64,000 bases of DNA from Prostheceraeus crozeri (GCA_907163375.1 CAJQUW010006411.1:27589-91588); one strand, 5' to 3'; positions 1 through 14,080 are shown, numbered from the stretch's first letter. Translations and numbers: made by a program. Notes: generated from the sequence alone by a model not told the origin.

Positions 1-2690
1 GCAAGTATTTTTAAATTTTTAGACATTTTAGGATATGGAAATTTTCTTCTAAATCATAATTTGCACCTAGTCGCTAGCTTGTTTTTTCTAATTATTAATT
101 CTTAATTTGGTTACCTTGACGCACTTTGCTACGTTGAATTAGATATTCTCGGATAAATATCAACTTAGTGCCAGTATGGATAACTGACAAGTGTCGGAAA
201 GGAAAAGTAGCAATATCCAATCATTAGCATTCCCAAAAACAGACTATTCGAACACATGTCACAGACAAACGTTGCTATAAACGTCCTTATGGTAATATGA
301 TGAATTTCACCTTGCTTCATGAATTCTAAAGGATTAGTTTCGAAGAATTTTTGCGAATCCTCGCGGTGTTGCTTTGCCGATAAGAAATAGCTTTTGAGGT
401 AAATACGAGTAAGTGGTGAATTCATCGAAGTTTTCATTATTGATAGGACTACACTCACTGAAACAAATGTATGACTTATATCTCCACTCTCATAAACAAG
501 AGATCTGTCCCAGTGGTAAACATTGAGACTTCGTAGTCTGTTCTCGACGAATTCATGACATCATCTGCCTGAATAATGATCGTAAAGAGATCCATCCATC
601 TTCGCATTTACATTTTCCACCAAAATAATTATAAATCACATTCACTTCAACGAAACATTCCGCTGCAGTTATGCGTGAAAAGTAATTATTTGACTATTAT
701 GTTTGAACAATCATCGACTGAATCATACTAATTTCAATTCATTGAGTCTTTACTTCTGCAAATGTTTCAAAACTGCAGTTTGTTGCCGATGTTCCAAATA
801 TGAAAATACCAATCACTATTGGACATTTTTACTTTGAATGACAGACTTACAGAATTTTTACAGACTGCAGGATGAATAGCATGATTGAGCCGGATTCAGT
901 GACAAGCAGATTTCTCTGCCCTGTAATCTATTTTCAAAGTCATTTCACCTCAGTTACAATATCATCATGCAAATCCCGAAAATTGGGTTCATCTTTGTAA
1001 TCTATCACTCACGGGACTGAAATCAATCAAATATTCAAAGTAACAAAACTGCATCTGCCGGAAGTTGTAAAAATCTTATCAAGAGATGTAGGCTAAACTT
1101 GCACAACATCATGAATTGAATCAAATTCCCGGAACCTCAAATATGCTGGAGAAAAGTATATCGGAAGGAATCTAGATTTCACTGAGCGCATCCAACAGGA
1201 TTAATGCAAAGGGTCACATTGAGTTGAGATGATAGATGCTCAGAATGCACGCGTATCGAATGCTCCAATATATTCTCTGATTGGAAGGCGAGGCTTGATG
1301 TTCATCTCTTTGAAAATAGCGGGATTAATGGCATTTTATCAACCCAAAAGACAAGAAAATGTACTAGTTTGAGGGTGTTCTTTGTTTTCAAGACAATAAA
1401 AGATCAATGTAAATGGAATAATTGAATGTTGAGTCATCAGTGATAATTGCCATTTCACCCAACATCAGGAGTCATCAGCATGTCTAGTTCACATATCCCA
1501 ACATCAGTACAGCTTCATATTTAAAGTTGCAGCAATGCCCGCGCAAATTTTGAGATAAGACTACACACAGCACGAGAATGTGAATTTTCTGTCTGTTGAA
1601 TTACTAATTGCAAATCTCAAATTTACCCAGGCATGGCTGCGACTTCAAATAGGCAGTTGTGTCGGTGTTAAGAGATGTGAACTAACCCTGATGATTATTC
1701 TTGATATTGGATGAAACAGCAGCTATTCAGGTCCGTTCCCATTTTTCTGCTAAAGATGCAACTCAATATTTAATTACTCTATTTACTCGTACATTGTGTT
1801 CGCAAAATACTGATAACACGATTTGCCAGTAGTGCTTTAAAGAAGTGTTAGAAAAATACAAATGAACACGATTACAATGAGTATTTAATGAAACATGCTG
1901 TTGATTGCATAGCCTAAATTTGGATCAAAGATAGTCGCAGTTTTAAATCTCAAAATGCACGAGAAGTCAATGAGAAGAGATTGATAAGAAAACAGTGGAA
2001 TAGAAAAATAAATATTAATTCTATAAACATCATGGTTCATGCTGAACAATGTGAAAGCAGGAAACAAATGCTGAAAACTGAGCATCCAATTCTCTTTCCT
2101 GAATAGACATGTTGATGATGTTTATTCAAATTGGAATACCACGGCAGAACTGCATTTGAAATTTCATAAATACTGGAATAGGCCGGAGGTTGAAATATTC
2201 CATTATTTCCTTAGATGGAGATGGCAACTGTTACAAGCTTTCACTATAGTAGTGAAGTTGAAGCCGAAATCGGCAGAACTCTGTCATCACCGTTCTACAC
2301 ATTTACTCACCAGGGATTAGAAATATCTTGATGATTCAAAAATTGTCAAAACATCTGTGAAATTGTCATGAAAGGATAAATATTCCAATCATGATAAAGT
2401 AATATCAATACGGCAAAATCTTGAAATGTAACAAAACCTGTCACAAATTGTAGAGCATTTTATGTAAAAATGCACATGTGCATCACAGTTTGAACCGCTA
2501 ACATCTATAAGCTCTGGTAAACCGTGAAATAAGTCCTTTATGATAACCGTCTATGACAAAATGTGTCAGGCTGTATAAAGCACAAAATGAAATGTAAATT
2601 TGAGATGTGGTGTTGGAAGAGATCAGTTTGAAGAATGTCAAACTGTTCAGTTGGAGAATACCAGTTGGAAGTGAAAACTAAGCAATGAAG
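1..2690. other. Non-coding stretch, nothing recognised
   Basis: AT-rich sequence with only short chance open frames. I see no protein motif, terminal repeat or RNA gene. It could be intergenic or intronic. Confidence 0.5.
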
Positions 2691-2699
2691 AAGTGCTGA

Positions 2700-2960
2700 A
2701 AAAAGCGTGAAACGGAGGAAGATCGAGTATTTTTGCAATATCCTAAGACACTACGAAATGTTGCGTGTGATGGTGGAAGGTAAAATCAATGGTGTAAAAG
2801 TGAGAGGAAGACAAGGACGAATCTACACTGACGATATCAAGGACTGGACTCACACAAGGACGAAAGGAAATACCATCCGAAAGGCGATCTTTAAACATCT
2901 TCATGTGACATGAACTCCTACCTCCCCATGGAGACGGAATCTTACCTGCACCAGCAAATT
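2700..2960 (+). mobile_element. LINE 3' end remnant (reverse transcriptase C-terminus)
   Basis: A 68-residue frame at 2,707-2,913 starts KRRKIEYFCNILRH and continues GKINGVKVRGRQGR then DDIKDWT. This is the usual tail of APE-type LINE reverse transcriptase proteins, where a basic RR-K-x-x-Y-x-x-H block is followed by GK-x-G-x-R-x-RGRQ and a W-x-DD-x-x-W segment. Only this tail is present; no catalytic domain lies upstream, as expected for a 5'-truncated copy. It resembles the family whose N-terminal half is seen at 18.4-20.4 kb, but I cannot show they are the same family. Confidence 0.6.
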
Positions 2961-4556
2961 GATGCTAGAGGTGCACCGCATATATCCATGGAAAGATATA
3001 TACATGTACATAGTGATATAATATGCATGTAATATGAATTTTCAAATTATGAAATGAATAGATCATTAGTGCAACTCATAATGTAATTTATAGAATAGAA
3101 ATCAAGATACGCTAATTGTATATCTCAAATCCATTCCAGAGTTGTACCTGCTCAACTTCTTTTTTTACTGAGGAGGCAACTCCAAAATGATTATTGTACT
3201 CGTAGATTGTACGCAGAAGCTTTGGCATGCACTGTAAAGCTATTTCTAGCTCGGTTTTAGAAGTATCTCTACTGCTGCAGTACGGGAAAATTACACTCAA
3301 CCACAAAAGTATATAAAAATCGGACAGTTTTCAAGGATGCGCTTGTCATATTCACAGTAAAACTACTACAGATGAGGCAAACAAGGAGAAAAACATTTGT
3401 TTCATTCTGATATTTTTCCACTACAGATACTTTGAAATTGCGAGCTGATATCAGCCTCTCACATGTAGAAAAACTGACTACTGACATCCATGTGTTTTCC
3501 TGAGCGGCTTCAGATATTATTCCATTGGATAGGCTGCAGCAATCAAGCTCGCAGAGACATCACGGACCTCCATCAGTCTATAAAAATATATTCAACAAAA
3601 TTTAGATCGATTTCCTTGATTGTGAGCAATCCTAGAGACTTTCCTGATGATGTTGTTGCGAAAAATGATGATGTTCTTGAAAATGCACTGCAATGTCATA
3701 CCTACCAGGCAAGGTAATGTTTCTAAAGTTGAAAAATCCATAACCGAAGCCCTTTTGTCAAAGGATGGGCAACTGCGGTTACGAAAATAATAGGCATCCA
3801 AGAATATTGGTAGAAGAATTACTCTCTACATTCGCTAACATTCCGATCTCTCTAGTCGAAATCACGTAATCTCAGAAAAATTCTATGCCGGAATCGTCTT
3901 TCATTCCTTTTGAGTTGTGCTACTTAACAAACCTGAATAAGAGATGAATATCACGGCAATCCAATTCACTGACATCAATGCTGAATGCGTGCTCAATGGA
4001 TAAAACTTTTAATGCACTCTGTAAGTCAAGCTCACCTTTATCTTTTGCAATCGTATCTTAGAGGCTGGATCGTTTGCCTGGGCACCGAGCTGTGCCAAAG
4101 TTTTCCTATATGACTTTGATGTCTTGTATCGACTGCAAATGCATATTTCAAAGATGATACCTGAAATAGAGGAAGGAGAGAGGTTTAAACATTTGAATTT
4201 TCAATAATATTGTAGTGCCATATCTATGAACCATATCAAATGATTCAGATATCAGATATCAGGCGTGCCAACTGCCAAGTAGTGATATCTTTGACTTCAT
4301 GTAATAATTTAAATTACAAACTCTCTAACCTTCTGATACATGAAAGACCTACGTCCAAATAAATGTAGTTGACTTCTTGATTTATTATTCTCAATACAAA
4401 ACCGCAACAACTACAATTGGTGAGCCCAAACTCAAACACAGAAGTAAATCCGAATTCTCAAGCAATGACTTCAGAAACTGTATGATAACACTACAATTCT
4501 ATGCACTGAAATGTCGATATTATAGTGCCTGATATCATTATTATAAAAGTTAAGGT
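2961..4556. other. Non-coding stretch, nothing recognised
   Basis: AT-rich, with a short TA/CATG-rich patch near 2,990-3,050. The overlapping short frames at 3.1-3.8 kb on both strands show no recognisable domain. Confidence 0.4.
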
Positions 4557-5270
4557 CATAGAGCAAGTACAGTATATTAGGTAGAGTGGCAACTCCGCAT
4601 TTATTAAATCCCCAATGTGTATACACTTTCGATTTTATTAAATGAACTCAAGGGAGATACAGGTGGTATTGTTTCCAAATGTGAGATATGCAAATTTTTG
4701 CAGTTTTTAAGAAATTACAACGGAATTGACTGATCATGATAGCATAAAGCAGAAGGGAATGATATTATTCTGTAGATCGTAAATGGTTCGTTAACTTTGT
4801 AACTTTGTAGATTGTTAACTTTGAAAGATGTAAATGGTTCAACATCACAATTCAGATTCAAGTAATAAAACATGAATTTGTGAATCATGCCGGTGGAAAT
4901 TGATTTAAAAACTTAAAATTTCAGCCACGAAAGCACGAATAATATCCCGACTTTTTCATGAAGACATTCATTGTAATACAGATCATAAAATTCCCTTGAT
5001 AATCAGTTTGATTTCCGCTTAGTTAGGATGCTTATTATCAAATATTCATTTCTTTTTGATATCCAACTTGTTTCACACTACTTATGTAGGAGAGTCATAC
5101 CGGTAGTATATAAATTGGCAAATTTTGACTTTTTTCAAAAGTGCTCAAATAATTTTTTGGACCACAGGAACGCAATTTCCGTTAAAAACTGAATCTTTTC
5201 ATTCAAAATTTTTCACTGTATACAGATGCTTTTTTGAGTCGTGACTCTACCTATATATCCCTACTCTATT
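4557..5270. mobile_element. Non-autonomous inverted-repeat element, copy 1
   Basis: About 0.7 kb that recurs in the same orientation at 59,192-60,010. The ends are inverted copies of each other: the left end reads CATAGAG, then TATTAGGTAGAGTGGC; the reverse complement of the right end reads ATAGAG, then TATATAGGTAGAGTCAC. There is no coding capacity. The architecture is that of a MITE-like DNA transposon. I cannot assign the superfamily because the target duplication is not clear. Confidence 0.6.
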
Positions 5271-5985
5271 GTTTAAATACTTTAATGTTCAATAATATCA
5301 TGAAGAGTACAATAAAACAAACAAGTTACGGAATGTGAATTATGAGCAATTATTCTGTGTACTTATCCATTTGATGACGATAATCTGAATGAGAGACAGT
5401 TCGTCGGGACCATCATTGACCGAGAAACAAAACGGTGTCCTCTCCACACAGGATACAAATAATCAGTTCATCTTATGACAATCAATGTCCTGTTTTCAAA
5501 GCAATTTTTACATCTGACCAACGCTTTTTTCAATAACAGTTCATCTAAATGATAGAATGATTGGTTTTTGTCATGATGAGCAGTTGGGTGATTCCAATAG
5601 AATTAGAAAAAGGCATGGAATGTGCTTCATTATACATGCACCAGCCGCAAGCATTCATCGTGCTTGTCGCATTTAAGAATGACACAGTTAACGATTGTCC
5701 TCCAATTGTCATTGCATTAATTTTACTTCATCAATCCCAACTTCCTGACAAGTGTTGTGGCATGCTGTTGTCATCACATCTTCAAAGGCAGAAACGTCCA
5801 TGCCATTATTTAGCAAAATAATCTATTGAACTGTAAAGGTTATGAAGAGAAGAGCGGGAAAGACAGAGAACCAACAACATCAAATATTGCAGCATCTCCC
5901 CAGAGTTCAGTGGTTGACAAAATCACACGCGATTCCTGTAGAATTGATGAAATTGAACATAGTTAGTCGAGAAAATTTATATGGA
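5271..5985. other. Non-coding stretch, nothing recognised
   Basis: Short frames at 5.5-5.8 kb have no motif. The 5,842-6,039 frame may be degraded upstream sequence of the following Penelope-like element, but I cannot show it. Confidence 0.3.
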
Positions 5986-5989
5986 AGAT

Positions 5990-7370
5990 GCCCTGAGAGG
6001 CCCATTTTTATATGTGTAGTTGGAAAGAAATGGTCATAAGAAAATCTTAAACCCTTGTCGGTAAATGAAACCACTATCAAAGATACATTTGAGTTTGTTT
6101 CGGAATTGAAGTCTCTAAAAGTTGATGACAATGATCAATGACATAATGGTTTCTTATGATGTAGCATCTCTCTTTAACAACAAACCGTTAGATGAAACTA
6201 TAAAGATAATAGCAGAACGAGCATTTCAAAACAATTTTTTCAATCAAACCACAAACTTGAGTTTGAACAAATACCATTTAGAAACTCTACTGAGGCTGGC
6301 TACGAAAAATCAACTGTTTATTCTAAATGGAAAATTATACGAGGAATTTGATGGTTTAGCTACAGGAAGACCACTCGGTCCTCTATTTGCCAACGTATTC
6401 ATGACTAAAATAGAAAAGAAGTTAAAGGCATGAGACAAATTACCAAGATTCTATCGCCGCTATATTGATGATACATTTGTTTTATGTTCAAACGACCAGT
6501 GCGCAAAAGAATTTCTCAGAATCCTTAACCAAGCATATCCTTCATTGAAATTTACCATGGAATTATCTGAAAATAACTCCATTCCATTTCTCGGAGTTTT
6601 GGTTCATAAAATTGGTCACCATTTCACGACAGATGTTTACCGAAAACCGACTTATACAGGCCTTCTTCTGCATTGTCATAGCCTTGTACGGTAGACAGCA
6701 GATATAAAAGTGTGCGTCTGAAAACCATGATAACACGCACTCATTGCTTGACATCAAGTTGGTCTGACTTTAAAACGAATGTGAAATAATCAAAAACATT
6801 TTCATCAAATTACAATATCCCATCCAAGTGATAGAAAGTTCAATCAAATATGTATTAGACAAAGTGCACACAACCGATGAAAGTAAGACTGAAAAAGAAA
6901 GGCCAGATTCAACGCTAATTTTGCCGTACAAAGATGAACGTTTTGCTACTTTTGTACGACGTCAACTTCACAACATCAATGTGCAAATTGGTCTTGTAAT
7001 CAAACCAATATTCACCAGTCGCAAGATCTCATCGATGGTTACAAACCCACTAGAGAAGCCCCTCCTTGTTAACAGTAGCAACGTGATTTATCAATATAAA
7101 TGTGGTTCGTGTGATGCGAGCGATGTGGGATTCACGTCGCAACGCCTGTTCCAAAGAGTTGAAGAACATCCGCACTCTGTAATAAGTGAGCATCGCCTAC
7201 AATCGTGGCTGTGACCTAGCAATTTCTATGGAGAGTTTTAAGATCTTAAAGAAATGTAAGAAAGACGATCTGAGAATCTATGAGATGCTATTTATTCAGA
7301 AATTTCATCCTAATCTGAATGGACAGAACAATTCTGTGAAACCTCGTTTGCTTGATAATTAGTTTGCTTT
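5990..7370 (+). mobile_element. Penelope-like element, decayed (RT plus partial GIY-YIG)
   Basis: Reverse transcriptase of the Penelope type is readable in pieces: MVSYDVASLFNNKPLDETI near 6,150, LYEEFDGLATGRPLGPLFAN near 6,340-6,400, RRYIDDTFVLCSN near 6,455 (the catalytic YIDD box), and IPFLGVLVHK further on. Downstream, NVIYQYKCGSCDASDVGFTS near 7,080-7,135 is a degenerate GIY-YIG endonuclease start; KKDDLRIYEMLFIQKFHPNL near 7,265-7,315 is the element's C-terminus. The frames are shifted against one another several times, so the copy is dead. The tail near 7,560-7,600 contains the GAGCGAAACGTTGG type of sequence often found at PLE ends. Confidence 0.8.
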
Positions 7371-8420
7371 TTCTCTTCCTAAGTCTATGTAGCACAATTT
7401 ACTGGATGTCTTGTTTTTTACATATAAGTTAGCTATGCAAATGTAAAATTTACTTTTCTCCTTTTAGCCTGGTTTCCATTCTATGATTTTCAAAGTTTGT
7501 AGTCAGTTCATGTATGTAATCCAGTCGCTAATTTTTATCTGTGTACCCTTGAGAATGCTCAATAGACTATGAGCGAAACGTTGGAAAAATTTTCCTTTTT
7601 ATTTCTTTCCAAAATTACGTCTCAAAAATGTTTTATCAATAGTTGGAAAGAGTCAGGAGTACTTTATGAGTCCAGAAAATGTGAAAGCCTCAAGCCTCAC
7701 ATTTGAACAATCTGGTTCACCTTGAGAGGTACTGATCTGAGCGAAAGCTGCTTCCAAAATGGCATTATAGGTATTGAGCGAGCAGTATACAAATATTGAT
7801 TGGTTTTGGTTTAGATTTTACATCTGAATGGTTACGAAGACTAAAATTCGGCTCACCTTGCATGTTTGACACATCTGCTGGCATATCCATGCTCTGACCA
7901 CAGAAGACAAGCGGCTCATTGTAAACCAAGCTGAAACAGATAGAACAGCGGCATAACTCACCTCAAAGTAAACATTGATAGAAGGGGTCATCTACATTGT
8001 TCTTCATAAAGTTCCAAATGAGTACCAGAGAGAGTACTGTGCCTGAGTACAAACTACGACTACGAATCTATCCCAGCACTCTTCGAGTTCCAAAAAACAG
8101 TACTCAGTCTAGAACTCTTTCGGGTCGAAAGGACAGTAGTCAAAAGTCAAAATTTGTTCATTTCCAAAAATCATTGGAAAACGAAATTATGATTTTATGC
8201 ATAGAATACATTCGTATACAATACAGCGTACGGTCAGTGCTGTTGAAAAAAAGTCAACAGATCAGGAAGAAGAGGAGTTGGTCATTGATCATGTATTTAG
8301 ATTTCGGAGTCTTAGCAGTTGATCTCTTCTTTGGTTACCATGCCTAACTCGTTGGCTTTTTTTAAGAGATCTTGCGATGGAATTTAAATGCCTTGGAGTC
8401 AAGGTACTCATTAATTTATG
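7371..8420. other. Non-coding stretch, PLE tail then unknown
   Basis: The first ~230 bases are probably the 3' flank of the Penelope-like element. The remainder has no recognisable content; the frame at 7,997-8,347 shows no known motif. Confidence 0.3.
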
Positions 8421-8424
8421 AAAT

Positions 8425-9060
8425 TCAACTATCATGTCGCAGTAGCAATGGTGCAGTTTGCTGCCATAGATTTTGATACAATGGACATTCTATCATGAAC
8501 TGATACAAAGTCTCCACTTTTGATTCATTGCAAAGTTCACATAGACGTTCTTCATATGGAAATCTATTGCCATAACCGCCTGTTGCAAAATCCAATTTAT
8601 GATTTTTTGTCATAAGAATTTTAGTATTATATTATTTATATCATAGCAATCGATATCAAAATTCAGGTATGATTTCAAGGTTTCCTCAAACTGGCATAGT
8701 TCTAAATAAGTTAGACCAGAATGGCTCTCTTTTGCCGTAGATATCCATCTTTCCCTATTATAGTGACATACTCGCTCTTTTCAATATTGTCAAGTATACT
8801 TTTTATCAGCAGTTAGCTGGACATCCCATAGCTTTGATAGGTTTAGTTTTGTAAGGAATCTGTTTATTCTCAACATCATGTGTATCTGCTCTCGTGTCCA
8901 ATTGATATCATATTGAGATAGATTGCATTATATAACTGTTTAATCAAGCTATTTCCATTATTTGTACATAATTAGTCTTATCCAAAGACAGAACGCAGTT
9001 TTATAGAAATGAATATTCACAGGATATATTCCAAAGTTCATCGATTAAGCAATAGTTTGG
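8425..9060 (-). mobile_element. LINE 3' remnant (minus strand)
   Basis: The 62-residue minus frame at 8,425-8,613 contains NRFPYEERLCELCNESKVET followed by a C-P-L-Y block. This is the zinc-knuckle-like tail of many LINE reverse transcriptase proteins, with the pattern R-x-C-x-x-C then H/F-x-x-x-C-P-x-Y. The sequence to about 9,060 may be further 3' parts of the same copy. No catalytic domain is present. Confidence 0.5.
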
Positions 9061-11405
9061 TGTAGTCGGCTTTAAGTGATAGCATCTTTTGCAAAACTGG
9101 CATTGAACCTAATCCATACTCTTAAGATCTAAGAGAATTCTTATGAACACTTACTTGGTACTCATTCAATGAGCTACATAAGACTAGCACCTCAGCTATA
9201 CAGAAAAATGCCATGCGGCATATTAAACAGGCTATATCATAAGAACTGCTTTGGCAATTAAACGCAAATGCAATGGGATCAATATAACAAGCACAAGAAT
9301 CAACTTCAGTCGATAAGGATGGTGAACGTTGGCAGGACTCAAAGTGTTGTCGGCAAAAAAGATAGACGTTGGTAGGGTTCAAAGCATAATCGTTGAGGAT
9401 GTTTTCTGACTAAGTGGATGTCTTAGGTTCATCAAGAGGAAATCGATGATCACAGGTTGGTTTGCAGGATAATTTAATGTTTCACTGCAACCACTTTGAT
9501 ATGCACGGAACATAGCAAACCGTCGCTACCAGTGTTGTGAGCATTCACTACCTAAGACAGAAGCGACCGAGTGACGATTTTGGTGCACTATATTGTCTAT
9601 GAATAACAGTGTTAACTGGACCATCGACCTTTTCACAGTCGCTATTCATCACAGCGTCGACACTGCACTCTCAGCTGGGAGGACTATACAAAAAGGCTTG
9701 ATATTGATATTTCAGCATATTACATAGTACTGAACAAGCATTTTAGTATTCCTGTAATTTTAAGTTCGGTAATTCTAGTACTCTGCTGTTTAGAACTCAG
9801 ATTCATGCGGATCTGATGTTAGGACATAATGATTTACAGTGTAGGAGCCCCCGTTTCTCTTGATCACGCCTTTGTTAGTTGTGGCTCTTTAACCTTCATG
9901 TATCACTTGGAATCAGTCCTATGTGCGTCCGAAGAGCTGCGACTGCCATCTTCGCCATTAGCTGATAAGCGACGTCCTTTCAAATGCCAACGGTCCTGCA
10001 GCCCATCGGCCTTCTCCATAGCATACACCCGATCATCGCTTAAGCATAGACTTGCAACAAAACCACTCGCGTCGGACGTAACGCACATAATGGAATGCGG
10101 TATCTACGAACCAAACGGTTCCTCCTCTTTGGTGAATGAGATTGAATCCAGTAGGGTAAAGAGCACCAGGATTTGGAAGCAGTGATTCTCTTCCAGCCGA
10201 TATCAAAATGGCTGTTCCTCATGGTTTTCGAATCGTAAAACGCACGTTACGCATAAGCACATGCGATCTATCACGATTGCATTAGTCAGGCTGTTGGAGA
10301 CTTTAGAACTCTTCAGCTTTAATCTTGCGATGTATAATCAAAATACGGAGTTTCAACCAACAGCATGACCGAACACGAGGACATGATGATGATAAATATT
10401 TATGAGCAAGTATGTTTATCGTGTAATTTAATTGTGAACCACAGACGGATTATTACATTCTAAGAAATATGATTGCTCATTTTGCACGGTTGGTCACCTA
10501 ACAAATAGCGTGTTCAAAAGAACGATTCAATGATTTCACCAAAATTCCTAACAGGGTCTTCATTTAATCAGTAAATAGACATTCCATTGTTTAATAATGT
10601 CTGAACACTGATATATTTTCATTGTTTTCATAGAAGTGCGAAGCAGAAAAGCAAAATCCAATTGTTTTCAAATGCCTGAACAAGTTGAAATTCGTTCAAG
10701 TGTAACAATTACAATCCCTTATAACAATAGATGGAATGCTTTGAAATGCTTGACGAGATCACACTGATTTGCTTGTTGAAAGGAAATTCCTGCAACTACC
10801 TTAGAACCATATTAAACGTACGTTTTCACTAGCCCGATAACTATAAATCGTATGAACTTTTGAAATAGTATCGCCTTGTATCTGAGGCATATTAGCTTCT
10901 GTTCATATTAGCTCTATTTTCTTTTCAAAATCGCATCGCTACCAGAGTGATTTTTTGAACGATCATAAATGTCTAACATGGCATTATTGGTGGTTTTTAT
11001 GTTAGAATGATAAATTTTATTTAATTGCGTTGCATCACAGGGAATATTGGATGAATCTCGATAAAATGCATTGTTCTTGTTCATCAACATATTTGACTAT
11101 TATTATTTCACTTGCTTAGCGATATTTCTTCCCCTGACTGTTTTTTCACTGTCATTTGACTTATCGTTTCGTTTATTCTTCCATGGAACAGTGTTCTCAG
11201 CAAACGACGGTCGCCCATTCGTTCGACATTACGGATCCTGTCTTTGTTGGTCTCCAATTTGTCTGAAAGACTTTTATCCATCCACCTAACATGTTCCTAT
11301 CGACATCCTTATTGACTCTGACATGCAGAAGTGTCTTCACAGACTGTTCATTTTGAACACGCGAAGCTTGTTTCTATGGCTTACTTTAGAGACCAGCTCT
11401 CCGAC
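9061..11405. other. No gene recognised; one less AT-rich patch
   Basis: The block at about 9,829-10,222 is less AT-rich than its surroundings and open in several frames on both strands, but I could not match any frame to a family. It might be a decayed exon or element. The rest is AT-rich without features. Confidence 0.3.
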
Positions 11406-12361
11406 TTAACCCTTAGAGACCTGAGGGGGGGTCCAGTGGACCCTGGAGCCACATTTTTCTATTTCATTTTTTACGCTGACGATATATCAACCACTCAAGC
11501 TCATACAAAATCATCATTTCTGACAGTGAATCTGCATGTACTATTTCATTTCAATTGAATCAGTAGAAGTATGCCAGATAGGCCAAGGGGGTCCACTGGG
11601 CCCCCCCCCCCTCAGGTCTCAGAGGGTGTAGAAATTCCATCACAAAATTTTTGTAATTAGATGAAAAATGATTTCGAACATGTCCACGATGGTGTATAAA
11701 GAGTGAAAGTCATTTATTCATTGTTTGCATCATGCTCGTAGATGTGCAATGTGTTGGAAGATCGCAAAATGTGAATATTTTGCTTTCGCACATGATCTCG
11801 CGTGACTGGTTGGCCTATATGAACAACTCGACATGAATCGATGTCCGAAATGAAAGCTATCATTATATTCATAGTTGAGCACCAAAAACTGATTGATGAA
11901 AAACTTTTCACAGCAGTAATGATAAGTTTGAGATCTCCACAGCTGTTTTTGGTTCTAGAAGTACAGCAATTTTGACTCATTTTAGGTCTATTTCTGATAG
12001 CTTTGGATAAATTTGAAGGAATGTACAAAATATAAATGATTAGCTGCATGAATTAAATCAATTTCATCAAAATCAACTATCTGAGGCTTTATGGTGACAC
12101 AAAATATCGTAAAGCCGCCGCCTAGTACAAATGATGCTGTACTAAATGTGGTTGACTTACAAAAACACCATATTTTCGCACGTGTTTACTGAGAAGGCTG
12201 AAAGTCACTCAAGGGATTCGTTATACCAACCTGCTACACGCAAACATCATTGTTTTACTTAAAATCAACTTTCCTAATGTTTTGATATCGATTTAAGCAG
12301 GTAAACTAAGAATATGTTAAAGGGGTCTACTCAGGTAAAAGCTCAAGTCTCTGAGGGTTAA
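11406..12361. mobile_element. piggyBac-like non-autonomous element with TTAA target sites
   Basis: TTAA at 11,406-11,409 and again at 12,358-12,361 bracket a 948-base segment. Its ends are inverted copies: CCCTTAGAGACCTGAG on the left and CCCTCAGAGACTTGAG on the right strand, 14 of 16 matching. TTAA duplications and CCCT-starting ends are the piggyBac pattern. There is no transposase, so it is non-autonomous. A second inverted copy of the left end lies inside at about 11,590-11,630, with a long run of C, so the first 220 bases can fold back on themselves. Confidence 0.65.
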
Positions 12362-13790
12362 ATATAACTTAAATATTCATGCACTCTTCATGGTTGAATG
12401 GTTGCAGACTCCTCTATTGGTCCCGTCCGTCAGCAGGACATGACTGGATGATAAAATACGAGTTTCGTAGTTCCTCAACATTCGAGTATATGAAAATTCG
12501 ATTTGATCGTCGGACTGAAGCCGTGCGAACGGATCCTCGCTCTAAGAACTCTTTCGAATCTGCAGACTTATTCATGAAATTCATGTCAACTTCAACTGCA
12601 GCCAACTGGATCTCAAACCCAACGTAACGTTTTGACAGCTACAAAGTTCTGATTGTCATAGATTCTTGGGATCGTGTGAAATACGACTTTAACTACGCAA
12701 TTTGGCAAATATATCCATCTTAATTGCATTATTCTCGATCAATAAACTATGTCGTCGCCTATCGGGTTGCTGATGATTGCAGGATAGTAGGTGAAATGGC
12801 GACCATAATTACGTATTACACACTATTAAGACGATGGCCGTCCCATCTAACTGAATCTGCAAGGATAACTGTACGTACCTGCTCTTCATTAGTCCAACAA
12901 ATCCACTGCTATCCTTACTGAAGAGGCTGATGCCATCTCCAATGGTAAGAATATCATCCCGATTCATGTCGTCACCACTATTCGCCGATCTCGGAGGAAT
13001 AATTCCAAACCGAATGAATGCTGCCTAGACCTCAAACGGTGTTTGAAAGCAAAGTACAGAACACTGCTGCGTGAGAAGATGACTATCGTCTTTCGAACAG
13101 TCTGAAGAATGATGTCGGATGGCTACATCGTCAGCGCTGGTCAATTGTACGACCAGTGCAACCTCGGAACGCCCTAGCGTATTCTCATTCTATTGTTTAA
13201 GACTTTCACAACAACGACGGTGGTCACGGATTGAGTCAGAACAATTGCTATTGTCTAAAATGTCAGAATGGCTTCGGTTCAAGACATTGTACAGATATAA
13301 TGACTAATTAATGAGCTCGTGAGTATCTTTGTGATAAATTCAATAGCTCTAATTGTCCAGTGTCATTAAAAAAGCGATCATCAGATAAGATCGAGGAATG
13401 TCCTCTCTAAAAGGTTATAGAGTTCATCAATTTCTTCGGGATCATCACAGCTTCATGAATTGGAAAGTTGCAGACTGGGAAAATGTTAATATTTAAAGTA
13501 TTTTAAGAAGAATTTTTGCTGCTTTTATTGTCTGTTATAAATTTCTTCTATTTATTCAGTGAAATTAAGGCAGCAGGGCATAATTTTTCAATAAAATCAA
13601 TTTGGAAAGTTAATTAATGGATTAATATGAAAGTTTCCAAATTCGACTATCAAACGCTAAAAATAGGCCTTAATCAATCAACGCTAGACTTCACATGCCT
13701 ATTTTAAAGACTTGTATCATCACTTATAAATACATGCAGATTACTTGAGGCGTTAGTTCGAAATGCAAGTAATATTTTCCGATCAGATTT
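12362..13790. other. No gene recognised
   Basis: Short frames on both strands at 12.4-13.3 kb show no motif I know. Base composition is close to the background. Confidence 0.3.
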
Positions 13791-13792
13791 AA

Positions 13793-14080
13793 GATAAGAT
13801 AAGTAATGTTTATTCATCGAATTCAAAATCGTATACATTACAGGTTAGAACAATGAATACAGTATACAATTAAGAAAAGGTACAAACGAACAAAAGTGAA
13901 GACAAGTGTAACATTAAGAAAAATCAGATTTCATTTGCTAGTTGTGGACTGACCACGGTAGGTTTTAACAAAGTTTAGGTTGAAAAAATGCCCCAGGAAA
14001 ATTGATTGTATTTTTTGATTTATTGGACCAATAACAATATTTCTAGAAACATTAGAAAATTTTTCATCGGTATCTTTTCG
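13793..14080 (-). mobile_element. 3' tail of a minus-strand LINE, severed by the TIR transposon
   Basis: On the minus strand this reads as LINE C-terminal and 3' untranslated sequence ending in AATAAACATTACTTATC and a TCTTATCTTA repeat tail. The upstream part of the same copy is at 24,719-25,019, on the far side of the transposon. The dinucleotide CG at 14,079-14,080 and 24,719-24,720 may be the target duplication. Confidence 0.55.

Noticed and set aside
9829-10222. Less AT-rich block open on both strands
   Set aside because: Could not be matched to any domain; open frames on both strands suggest composition.
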